Origin: Perkinsus olseni
Taxonomy: Eukaryota; Perkinsozoa; Perkinsida; Perkinsidae
Direction: 5' to 3'
Assembly (NCBI GenBank): GCA_013115135.1
Contig: JABANP010000643.1
Coordinates: forward strand, 1 to 25,400
Length of the DNA stretch: 25,400 bases
Part shown: piece after piece, positions 9,946-18,220 of the stretch
Layout: the number at the start of each line of letters is the position of its first letter
How positions within the stretch are numbered: position 1 is the first letter of the stretch
Notes under the pieces: model-generated
The model's database searches: none
What the model saw: only the letters and a program-made list of their open reading frames with translations
What the model was told of the DNA's origin: nothing
Translations under genes and position numbers: made by a program

Positions 9946-11181
9946 ATGGCCCGAGACGTCAGCGCCCCCCACTTGGCAGCTCTCCGTATGCAGCTGTTGG
10001 AGAGGCAGTCGAATACCCTGCCCGAGGCCCTGGAATCCCTCATCTGGGACTGCTTCCTACCGCTTACGGTTAACGGGCCGGACAAATGCGTCCGAGAGAA
10101 GCTCTACCAGCTGCCACTCAAGTTCGAGCCCATCGCATCCTCGTCCCTCTTTAATCCTACCGGCTGGCTAACGGGTATATGGGAACATGGTAAGAAGATT
10201 GTTCGTATCGGTCCCGGAGCTAAACGCGCTTACGGCCCCTTTGGTCGAGCGCGTGGACAGGTTGGAGAAGTAGCTTCTGACATCGGAAGTGAAGTAGCTG
10301 ACGTTTTGTTGCTAGGCGAGGACCTCTATTATACTACCTCCGAGAACGTACTGCACTGGAGTCGATTGGCTGCAAACGGCAAGTACGAGGTGATGTCGTC
10401 GTTGGACATGCCTGAGCCTGTCAGTGAGCTCAAGACGGCAGATGGACATCTCTTTGTACTTCTCGAGACCGGTGACCTCCGCATGGTGACCTTCAGTCCG
10501 TCGATGGGCAGCAAGCTCGTTTGTACACTGCCCGTGAGCGGCGACTCTTCCATAAGTGATGGTAGTGAGAGAGCTGACGCAGCCTGGGTAATGGCGAGGC
10601 TCGACAGAGTGGTCGACGACCTCCTCAAAGATCGAAGTGACTTCTTGCAGGATGTGTTGGTTACAGACGGTCGCGTCACTCATGTGTTGTTCGCCCCAGG
10701 TGAACGGCGCCTTTGCCTCTGGCGTCCCGATGGCGGAATCTTCGAGGTTGGTGTTCCGGAGTTCTGCTGCTGTCGGTTTGTTCCACGTACTAATGGCACT
10801 GTGGTGGCTGGGGTATTTGGTAACGACAGGAGAAGTGGTTTCAACATCTGCAATATCTATGAGGGCAAGGTCCCGGCGATGTCCCTCGACGCCGAGAAGG
10901 GTCGTGTGATATCGGTTGTCATCTCTCCTGACTGGCAAGTATCAGTTGTGACCTACAACGATACCGCCCCTCAAGGCTCCAGGGGGGCGGCTACTACTAT
11001 TAAACTCAGTCGTACCGGTGCCAAGGCCTATGACCACGGCTTCAACTCTCATATCAAAGATGAGTATTATAACGATTCAATCGAAGGGTACGATTCTGAT
11101 GCAGAGGCTGAGCTGCTAGGCCTCGGCAGCGGCTACAGTGGGGGGTATGATTATTATGATGACTATGATGATGGTTGGTGA
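9946..11181 (+). CDS. 411-aa family, member B: intact
   Basis: A single uninterrupted 411-aa frame from ATG 9946 to TGA 11179-11181. The function is unknown; I infer the family is lineage-specific. The N-terminal part is helical (HLAALRMQLLER at 9-20, then LPEALESLIWDCFLPLTVNG), loosely like an F-box but not matching one. Most of the rest looks beta-rich with regularly spaced aromatic and glycine residues, including WRPDG (259-263), three cysteines at 274-276 and then RFVPRTNGTVVAGVFG (277-292). That spacing could suit a beta-propeller, which is inference. The last ~40 residues are acidic and Tyr/Gly-rich (YDYYDDYDDGW end). No signal peptide or membrane segment is seen. It is the second of five same-strand paralogues and is about 96% identical by eye to member C over the first ~335 bp. 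Confidence 0.8.
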   Translation: MARDVSAPHLAALRMQLLERQSNTLPEALESLIWDCFLPLTVNGPDKCVREKLYQLPLKFEPIASSSLFNPTGWLTGIWEHGKKIVRIGPGAKRAYGPFGRARGQVGEVASDIGSEVADVLLLGEDLYYTTSENVLHWSRLAANGKYEVMSSLDMPEPVSELKTADGHLFVLLETGDLRMVTFSPSMGSKLVCTLPVSGDSSISDGSERADAAWVMARLDRVVDDLLKDRSDFLQDVLVTDGRVTHVLFAPGERRLCLWRPDGGIFEVGVPEFCCCRFVPRTNGTVVAGVFGNDRRSGFNICNIYEGKVPAMSLDAEKGRVISVVISPDWQVSVVTYNDTAPQGSRGAATTIKLSRTGAKAYDHGFNSHIKDEYYNDSIEGYDSDAEAELLGLGSGYSGGYDYYDDYDDGW

Positions 11182-11372
11182 GTTGCGGAAGAAGTGGTAT
11201 TATCGAATGGAATCTTTATTTGTTTGTAAGGATGGAAGAGTTTTTTCTAGGAACTGAGATCGTGACTTTTCAAATTTTCACGGGGAATATTCCGCAACAT
11301 CACTCGAGCGGCTTATGTGTTTCCTTCTGATCAGCGAATTGTCGCAGCCCTGATCATTGATTGGTGGTGTTG

Positions 11373-11412
11373 AGTTGAACTTCAACTGTTGAAGAGGGAC
11401 CCTCTTAGAGGG
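11373..11412. repeat. Chained inverted repeats with 1-nt centres
   Basis: Two 20-bp units of the form arm, 1 nt, reverse-complement arm, 1 nt, arm lie next to each other. Positions 11374-11393 read GTTGAA c TTCAAC t GTTGAA. Positions 11393-11412 read AGAGGG a CCCTCT t AGAGGG. Outer bases extend some arms to 7 bp (11373-11387, 11380-11394, 11392-11406). Every arm can pair with either neighbour. Confidence 0.9.
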
Positions 11413-11618
11413 TTTTCTTCTATGACCTCGTCCGGTTGGGCATCGCCAAGAACATCAGAGAGTAGCATGGCATGCCCGTTGTTTGCTGAGCGGCAACCTT
11501 CATCGATCGTTTGCCGTGTTGGACGCGACATTGTTTTTCACCAGGAGTCGCTAGAGTCGTACTGGGGCGTTTCCGCGATCGACCAAGGCTCTCGAACGTT
11601 TCATTCCCCGTTTCGAAT

Positions 11619-11655
11619 CCCTCACTCGCGGCGAGTGAGGGCAAGTCACTTGCCC
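11619..11655. repeat. Tandem double palindrome with 1-nt centres
   Basis: The first inverted repeat has perfect 11-bp arms (CCCTCACTCGC at 11619-11629, its reverse complement at 11631-11641) around a single G. The second has 8-bp arms (GGGCAAGT at 11639-11646, ACTTGCCC at 11648-11655) around a single C. The two share GGG at 11639-11641. It lies in the gap between members B and C. Confidence 0.92.
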
Positions 11656-12238
11656 GCTCAGTCTATGCTTCTCGTGGAGCGCCGAATTGATAATCTATCT
11701 CGGTCAACACAAGCTCTTAAGTAGTCCAAGATCCGAACCCCTCCCTTCATGATTAGTAGGCCACACGAAGATATCCGAGAGAAGTTCTACTATACAGGCC
11801 CGAGATGGAGCCTGCTAGCGTGCTCGTGCATTTCCGCTGCTATCGGCGACACCTGAGCTCTTCGGTGACAATCCGATGAGAGCATTGCTGCTGGCTTATT
11901 TTTGTGGATAGACGCGTGCCTGTGGTATGCTACGGATATACATTACGTTCTAACGGGTGACACGTTACAAGGCGCCGACATGGAATCATAAAAGGACTGA
12001 TACGACAACCAAACGATACCTTGCGCAGGCTGTGCAGTTATGACGCGCATGCGTGCGAATTATGGTCAAAAAGCTGGAGAAAAGCTTCAAGAGCGCCGTC
12101 GGATAGATTTATAAGTGATATCAAGTTGATTAGAGCTGTAAAGTAAGTTTCAGACTGTTCACTGGGGGGGGCATCCATCCGCCACTGTAGCACCACTCGT
12201 GGACTGCGACTGACGGGATTCTTTCAGATTCAACTACG

Positions 12239-13332
12239 ATGGCCCGAGACGTCAGCGCCCCCCACTTGGCGGCTCTCCGCATGCAGCTGTTGGAGAGGCA
12301 GTCGAATACCCTGCCCGAGGCCGTGGAATCCCTCATCTGGGACTGCTTCCTACCGCTCACGGTTAACGGGCCTGACAAATGCGTCCGAGAAAAGCTCTAC
12401 CAGCTGCCACTCAAGTTCGAGCCCATCGCATCCTCGTCCCTCTTTAATCCTACCGGCTGGCTAACGGGTATATGGGAACATGACAAGAGGGTTGTTCGTA
12501 TCGGTCCCGGAGCTAGACGCGCTTACGGCCCCTTTGGGCGGGCGCGTGGACAGGTTGGAGAAGCAGCTTCTGGTATTAAGGAAGAGGTATTGCATGCAGT
12601 GATACTGAACACGGACCTCTACTACGTTACGCTTCACATGAGAAGTGTCCTGCAGTGGCAACGATTGCACGGTCACGACGACTATGATGTTATGCCATCT
12701 CTAATCATGTCCGAAACTCTCCAGTTTGTATCGAAGTTGTGGGAAAACTGACTGGCGTGACGTTTGTTCGTTCACCCCTAATTCTCCGAGACAGGTTCCG
12801 CAATCACATCTTGCAGGACGTCTTGATCGGAGCTGGTCATGTAACGCATGTATTGTTCGTCCCAGGCGATCACCGTCTTTTTATCTGGCGCCCCGACGAT
12901 GACGTTTTCGAGACTAATGTGCCGATGCTTTGCTGCTGTCGGTTTGTTCCAAGCACTAACGGAACCGTGGTGGCAGGGGTATTTGGCGATTATGGAGAAC
13001 GCGGCTTCAATATTTTCAATATTTATGAGAACAAGGTCCCGGGGATGTCCCTCGACGCCGAGAAGGGTCGTGTGAGTTCGGTTGTCATCTCTCCGGACTG
13101 GCAAGTATCGGGTATGACCTACAACGATACCGCCCCTCAAGGCTCCAGGGGGGCGGCTACTACTATTAAACTCAGTCGTACCGGTGCCGAGACCTATGAC
13201 CACGGCTTCAACTACCGCACAATAGGTGATTCAGTCGATGGATACGATTCTGATGGCGACTCCTGGGATGGGACTGGCAGTGGATTGTCCAGTATCTACG
13301 ATTATTTCGATTTCCGTAACGACCCCCGGTGA
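12239..13332 (+). pseudogene. 411-aa family, member C: internally deleted copy
   Basis: Starts at ATG 12239 with an N-terminal half nearly identical to member B, then goes out of frame to a stop at 12749-12751. The segment that B encodes from about MPEPVSELK to RVVDD is missing. At the join, a GTATCGAAGTTGTGGGAAAA stretch continues in another frame with family sequence (IEVVGKLTG) and stays open to TGA 13330-13332. The 3' half keeps HVLFVPG, WRPDD, CCCRFVPSTNGTVVAGVFG, LSRTGAETYDHGFNY and an acidic tail. An ATG at 12739 could start a 197-aa product of the 3' half. Identity to B is high at the 5' end, low through the middle and high again from about 13035 to 13200. Confidence 0.8.
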
Positions 13333-13793
13333 GGTGTGGTGAATTGTAGGTACCTTGTCTGCTCGGGGAGGGGGCTAGACAGCAGGACGATTCCTGGAGG
13401 AGAAGTCCTTTCCAACGAGGAATGATTATTCTGAGCTGTGCACTCGAGGGCACACTTGCGAGGAGGCTTATTTCAAGATTGTTCGATGTCAATTCGTAAC
13501 AGGTCGATTGTTGCATCAGGGGTTTTTCTCATAACCTCCTGTCGTGTTGCGGTCTATCGAATCCTGGCCATTAGCTATAGTATTATACTGTTAGTACGTG
13601 ATACGAACTCCCAACGGGGTGAAAGTAGTTCTCTCGTGTAGCTATCACCGTCGGTGGACCAGACGAATGAAGCATATTCTCTCTGGAGAGCCTTCAAGAT
13701 CCAGCTTCATAGGCAGCTGTCGGCTCAGGTCGGCTTGGATGCCCGTGCGCCTCTGATTCCGTAAGACTGGAGTATGTAGTTATCATTTTTATC
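13333..13793. other. Intergenic region upstream of member D
   Basis: In these 461 bp I see no gene, RNA or clear repeat. It holds the member C 3' end and the presumed member D promoter; the leader just before ATG 13794 is T/A-rich. Confidence 0.3.
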
Positions 13794-15029
13794 ATGTCGG
13801 CTGAAATGGCTTCCGTAGTGGGATTCACGTCAGATGATGTGGACGAGCGCCCGAGGCCGACGCAACACGTCAATGCCTCTCACTTGGCGGCCCTCCGAGT
13901 ACAACTCCTAGAGGACCGATCGGGCAGCTTCCCAGAGTGTCTGGAGAGCCTCATCTGGGCCTACCTTCTACCTTTGACGATCAATGGCCCGGACAAGTGT
14001 GTCCGGGTGAACATCTACGACCTACCAGTCGAGTTCGAGCCCCTTGCGTCTCCGTGTATTTTCGATCCCTCAGTCCCCCTCCTAGGAGCGTGGGAGACGG
14101 GCTTCGTTGTCGCTCATGGCGGACGTCCAAGGCGGATCGCCCGTCTCAGCCCGGGGGCCGGAACACCTGACTTCCCCTTCGGTCGGTCTCGTGATGGAGT
14201 TGCTGAATCTCACGCCGGTATGGAAGATGAGGTATCCGATGCTGCCGTGATAGGCAATAATCTTTACTACGTTACTACCGACTCACAAGACGTCCTGAAC
14301 TGGTGGCAACTGGCGGCTGATGGTGGCGACTATCAGTTGAGGCCATCCCTTCGCGTACCCGGACGTATTAATGAGTTGAAGTTAACTGGTGGACACCTGT
14401 TCTTGTTAATTGGCTTTGAGCTCTATCTGCTGGTCCTTGATCCTGGAATGGGAGTGGAGCTCGTCTGCGAACTACCTCCTCACGACGACTCTCCCACAGG
14501 CGAAGAAGGAAACGTTACGGAACGCATGATGAAATCGTTCGACGATCTTTTCAACCACGGCGCGATTGACGTCGTCCAGGACGTGTTGGTTCGAGATGGT
14601 CGTGTCACCCATGTGCTGTTCACGCGTGGCCATCATAATCTCTGCATTCTCCGTCCAGATGGGTTCATCTTCGAGGCTTCTGTGCCGGGGTATTCCTGCT
14701 GTCGGTTTGTGCCTCACACTAATGGTACTGTGGTGGCCGGGGTATTCGGTGACTGCATGAGCCATGGCTTCAACGTTTACAACATTTATGAGGACAAGGT
14801 CCCCGCGATATCCCTGGACATGGGAAATGGCCCTGTTCTCTCGATTGTTATCTCGTCAGATTGGAGAGTCTCAGTTGTTGCCTACAACAGAGACATGCTG
14901 TCGAGTGTGTCGGTCACCAACATCAGGCTCAGTCGCGTTGGCATCGAGACCGATGATTATGGGTTTAACTCAGACACTGATGGTTACACTTACTGTACGC
15001 GAGGAATTTGCCGTGAGCCTCCGTTCTAA
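13794..15029 (+). CDS. 411-aa family, member D: intact, divergent
   Basis: One open frame of 411 aa from ATG 13794 to TAA 15027-15029. It has the same architecture as member B, whose length it matches by coincidence, because the ends differ. D has an N-terminal extension before the shared HLAALRVQLLED block, and it lacks the long acidic Tyr-rich tail, ending instead in a short tail with two cysteines (YCTRGICREPPF). Core motifs are retained: LPECLESLIWAYLLPLTINGPDKCV is recognisable in order, followed by HVLFTRG, RPDGFIFEA, CCRFVPHTNGTVVAGVFG and LSRVGIE. Divergence from B runs along the whole gene rather than in patches, so D looks like an older lineage that has not been homogenised recently. 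Function unknown. It is the best reference for an intact long-diverged copy. Confidence 0.8.
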   Translation: MSAEMASVVGFTSDDVDERPRPTQHVNASHLAALRVQLLEDRSGSFPECLESLIWAYLLPLTINGPDKCVRVNIYDLPVEFEPLASPCIFDPSVPLLGAWETGFVVAHGGRPRRIARLSPGAGTPDFPFGRSRDGVAESHAGMEDEVSDAAVIGNNLYYVTTDSQDVLNWWQLAADGGDYQLRPSLRVPGRINELKLTGGHLFLLIGFELYLLVLDPGMGVELVCELPPHDDSPTGEEGNVTERMMKSFDDLFNHGAIDVVQDVLVRDGRVTHVLFTRGHHNLCILRPDGFIFEASVPGYSCCRFVPHTNGTVVAGVFGDCMSHGFNVYNIYEDKVPAISLDMGNGPVLSIVISSDWRVSVVAYNRDMLSSVSVTNIRLSRVGIETDDYGFNSDTDGYTYCTRGICREPPF

Positions 15030-15363
15030 TCTGTGAGTATCATGAGAAGGGCGTTGGTGAGGAAATCCAGACTCAATGCTGCAGCTGTTTCAGTGGCGTG
15101 ACGTCTTCGTTGATCTGAGGCTTAGTTCGACTGAGTAGTGGTTATCTTCTGATGATCTCTGAAGAAATCCCTCGCTCATCTGAAGGTCCCAGCTGATAGA
15201 CCCGCCAGGAGCGCTTACCTGTGCTAACTCGAGCGTATGTGCCAATTTCTATCGTATCCGTGTGGCATTGTGTTGGTGCCTTCCCGACCTTGGCGACACG
15301 ATGGAGTTGCATCGTGGAAGGCGTGGAAAGTTTCACGCGCAACACGCATTAGGTTAATAACGC
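15030..15363. other. Gap between member D and fragment E
   Basis: No supported feature in 334 bp. No convincing family sequence is seen before about 15364, so the 5' half of a fifth copy is missing rather than degraded in place. Confidence 0.3.
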
Positions 15364-15735
15364 CTGAGCCTATCGTTGAGCTCAAGAGGGCAGATGGACA
15401 TCTCTTTGTACTTCTCGAGACCGGTGACCTCCGCATGGTGACCTTCAGTCCGTCAATGGGCAGCAAGCTCGTTTGTACACTGCCCGTGAGCGGCGACTCT
15501 TCAATAAGTGACGGTAGTGAGAGAGCTGATGCAGCCTGGGTAATGGCGAGGCTCGACCGAGTGGTCGAAGATTAGGGTTACGTCTTACAGCCTGTAAGTT
15601 ACAGGATGTGTTGTTGGTGACAGTCGGCCGCGTCACATGCATGTTATCCGCACCAGCGCAAGGTGGCGTCGATGCCTCGGACGCCAAGAAGGGTCCTGTG
15701 GTTTGGATTTCCATCTCTCCCGACTGTTATTTCAG
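15364..15735 (+). pseudogene. 411-aa family, fragment E
   Basis: A partial family copy. From 15364 to about 15572 it encodes the segment EPIVELKRADGHLFVLLE ... WVMARLDRVVED, about 95% identical by eye to member B at 10412-10620, then stops (TAG 15573-15575). Degraded matches follow: LQDVLLVT, GRVTCML, then DAKKGPVVWISISPD, with the intervening WRPDG-to-VFG block deleted. There is no start and no 3' end. The well-preserved block matches the segment that member C has lost. Confidence 0.8.
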
Positions 15736-16084
15736 CAGAGCTGGTTCAATCGTGGCAAGTGTGTGAATGAGCACATGGGAGGTGTCATAGGAAGGCTAGC
15801 TGAGAGGACGGTTATCGTATAGCCACGGGAATATATCCGAGGCCATGCCGGTCTGGCTCTTCTCGACAGTACTAGACCCTAATTTGAGGTTTCCTACGGG
15901 TCTGCAGCAAATTTTCAAACATGGTCGAGTAGTACGTATCCGATAATCGTTCTCTGCCCAACGCAGGTCCTACGCGGCGAATTGAGGACTTTTGGATATA
16001 ATGGACCTTTCGCCTCTCTCTGCATGGTTGCGTACTGGGTGATTCTCTCTGAGGCGTAGCTGCTGCTCCAATTCATCCATCTCA
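15736..16084. other. Gap between fragment E and the second desaturase
   Basis: No gene, RNA or clear repeat seen in 349 bp. It should contain whatever promoter the second desaturase copy had. It holds no equivalent of the LEA-like coding repeat found upstream of the first copy's catalytic part. Confidence 0.3.
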
Positions 16085-16819
16085 ATGGCTCCGTCAGTGA
16101 AGGCCAAGTCAGCGGACACGGACGAATGTCTGATGTTACCGGCAGAGATGAAGATGGTGAAGCCATCAGAGGAGAAGGAGGGAGACCGGACCCCCACGGC
16201 GGAGATGAACCGTTTGGTACACTACGACGTGCTGGAAGCCTCGGAATGCAGTGAGGGGAATCAATGTGAAGGCCGGTGGCGTATTCGCTCTTGTTTAGAA
16301 CCCGTGAAGGACGTCTCGGCCCATGCCGACGAGATACAGCGAAGATTCGCACCTGCCGATTTCCATTAGTCCAAGACTCCGGAACTACATAAAATACGGA
16401 GGAAGAAGATTTTGAAAGCGTAATACGGTGCACCGCTCAGCGCGACGCGGCTGCATTTCGGGAGTCGCTCAGGCATCCCGAAATCCTGAAGGTTCAAGGC
16501 CCCGACCCGCTGGCCGCGGTATTCTGTACGGTAACGGTGTTCATCCAACTCGTCATGTGCTACGCAGTCCAAGAATGGTCCTGGCCAAACCTTTTGATAG
16601 TGACATATGTGAGCTACGTTCCCTCAGTCACTCATGCGCCTGTCGCCACTATGTGAAGTATGCCCTAATACTGGTGTGATCAGGTGGTGTCTGGGACGAT
16701 GAATCACTCCTTGGTCCTGGCGATGCATGAGTTGTCTCATGACCTGTTCTTCAAGTCTAAACTGCTGAATAAGGTTTTCTCGTAAGAACAACGGGCGTCT
16801 CCGTCTGAGAAATAATTGT

Positions 16820-16827
16820 TAGAAAAC
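16820..16827 (-). terminator. Pol III T-run terminator of tRNA-Gly
   Basis: On the minus strand, GTTTTCTA follows directly after the tRNA discriminator base; four consecutive Ts are the usual minimal Pol III stop. Confidence 0.7.
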
Positions 16828-16898
16828 TGCACCATCCGAGAATCGAACTCGGGTCACAACGATGGCAACGTTGTATTCTACCACTAGACCAATGGTGC
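16828..16898 (-). tRNA. trnG(GCC): tRNA-Gly (anticodon GCC)
   Basis: A 71-nt cloverleaf on the minus strand. The acceptor stem is GCACCAT pairing with ATGGTGC, discriminator A. D-loop AGTGGTA. Anticodon arm CAACG-TTGCCAT-CGTTG with anticodon GCC. T arm CCGAG-TTCGATT-CTCGG. The A-box matches TRGYNNARNNG (TGGTCTAGTGG). The anticodon arm is the one known from yeast tRNA-Gly(GCC). The D stem has weak pairs, which is common for tRNA-Gly. A TTTT run follows within 2 nt of the 3' end and fits a Pol III terminator. No intron; CCA is not encoded. The gene lies inside intron 3 of the second desaturase copy, antisense to it. Confidence 0.95.
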
Positions 16899-17920
16899 TG
16901 ATGACTATAAAGTGTTCTTGCCACAATCTCCGGTCGAATTTCCGCGTCGCAAACGGTTCTTTTTGATGGTGTTGTTCTTCGACCAAACCTATGTATTGTT
17001 CGCAGCTGACTTCCTTCGTTCAGTGTCTTCTGCAATCTCCCTACTGGCGTCGCCTCTGCGGCCACATTTCGAAGATACCACCTGGAGCATCATTCGTCAC
17101 AAGTAGTGCATGCGTGCAGCCGACCAGAGGAACGCGATGGCATTACGAGATTCGGGATCCCAGACTTTCATTCGACCGACTTGCGGTCTCTCCCTTGCGG
17201 TCCCTCCCTATTTTCTTCCACGCATCGCGTAGTGAGTCGGGCGTTTGTCATGCTGAACTATCTTGACGAGTACTTACATGAGAGGTTCGATTTATTGACC
17301 TCACATCTTCTCAGGGTGTGGACAAGATCGACGTGGACATCCCGACGCATGCGGAGGCCAAGCTCTTTCGCTCGGTGTTGGGCCGATTCGTGTGGGCGCT
17401 CTTCCAGCCGGTATTCTACGGGCTGCGTCCTATGGTGGTCCGTCCTTTACCTATGGTCAAGTACGAGGCCATCAATTGGTTGGTGCAACTTGCATTCGAC
17501 ATCGCGGTGCTGAAGTCCCTCGGGCTGAAGTCTTTCTTCTATCTCCTTTGGGGAAGCTTCTTCGGGCTCGGACTGCACCCGATCTCCGGTCACTTCATTG
17601 CGGAGCATTTGGAGGCCGTGTACGGTCAGGAGACGTTCAGCTACTACGGCCCGCTCAACCTGTTGGCCTATAACGTCGGGTAGGGTGCCTCATCCCGAAG
17701 GTGCGTTCATTCGATCAATCGCCTCAGGTACCATAATGAGCATCACGACTTCCCGACTGTCGTCGGTCGTGATCTCCGGGTGACCCGGTTAGGCTCATCA
17801 CAGTTTGGTAATATCAACAATCTCTGTGAAATCACACTCAGAATGGTGAATTCAACCATGGTTGTTAGAAGTAACTACGCTGGTGTACTATCATCGGAGG
17901 TCGCTATTCTCAACGAATGA

Positions 17921-18220
17921 TGGTATACACAAGTCTCATTTGCTACTTCCCAACTTGCCTCCTGGTCGACAAGAGCCGAGATATGAAATTCTGAACATCC
18001 AGAGCAGTGAATCTCCCGCACCCAATCCACCGCCGTGAGAACTCAAAGCACGCAGTCGACTGAGAAACATATACAATGGGCAACATGTATTCAATATGGG
18101 GAATTGAACTTTGGGCAAATATTCTCCCGCGATATGGGGCCCATATGGGCCATATTATGGGCACAGGTCCTGTGCCAGAGGTTTTCTTCTGCGTAACCCT
18201 TGCAAAGGATATGACCGATG
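17921..18220. other. Intergenic region between convergent genes
   Basis: 300 bp between the second desaturase and the 3' end of the minus-strand transposase gene. It holds the palindrome cluster at 18132-18176 and no supported gene. A 12-bp perfect palindrome (CAACCATGGTTG, about 17854) lies just before it, within the unconserved tail of the desaturase copy. Confidence 0.35.
18132..18176. repeat. Chained palindromes with 1-nt centres, 3' of the transposase
   Basis: Overlapping inverted repeats: ATATGGG-g-CCCATAT (18132-18146), the even palindrome GGCCCATATGGGCC (18138-18151), ATATGG-g-CCATAT (18143-18155), CCATA-t-TATGG (18150-18160) and GGCACAGG-t-CCTGTGCC (18160-18176). All but one have a single-base centre. 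The cluster starts 45 bp past the stop codon of the MULE gene. Confidence 0.9.

Larger units (their letters stand above)
11182..12238. other. Intergenic region upstream of member C, with palindrome clusters
   Basis: No gene is supported across 1,057 bp. The region contains two clusters of short inverted repeats with one-nucleotide centres (11373-11412 and 11619-11655), listed separately. A G8 run lies at about 12164-12171, and a TTTCAG acceptor-like site lies about 13 bp before the ATG of member C. Confidence 0.4.
16085..17920 (+). pseudogene. Second sphingolipid desaturase copy: nonsense codon, last exon not recognisable
   Basis: Homologue of the desaturase at 4767-6509. Exon model: 16085-16250, 16299-16419, 16473-16608, 16684-16781, 17024-17102, 17315-17679, 17728-17920. 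Exons of 136, 98 and 79 bp match the first copy exactly in length, and all junction phases match. His boxes are intact: HELSH, HLEHH and, in the sixth homologous exon, HNEHH. This copy also keeps the canonical HPISGHFIAEH. Differences: no LEA-like repeats, one extra 48-bp intron (16251-16298), long introns 3 (242 bp, with a tRNA gene) and 4 (212 bp), a TAG at 16367-16369 where copy 1 has Trp, and after HNEHHDFP the sequence loses similarity and runs to TGA 17918-17920 with no equivalent of the SYTSWTKVLY exon. The clean frame elsewhere suggests it was functional for long and broke recently. Downstream reinitiation or readthrough cannot be excluded. Confidence 0.85.

Noticed and set aside
11605..11645. 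GTTTCGAATCC, a possible tRNA B box
   Set aside because: No cloverleaf can be built; the following sequence is the 11-bp palindrome.
12739..13332. 197-aa frame as an independent gene
   Set aside because: It is the 3' half of family member C beyond an internal deletion; no separate promoter or start context is evident.
16085..17920. Treating the second desaturase as a functional gene
   Set aside because: In-frame TAG in a conserved motif and no recognisable final exon; kept as pseudogene with the caveat of recent loss.
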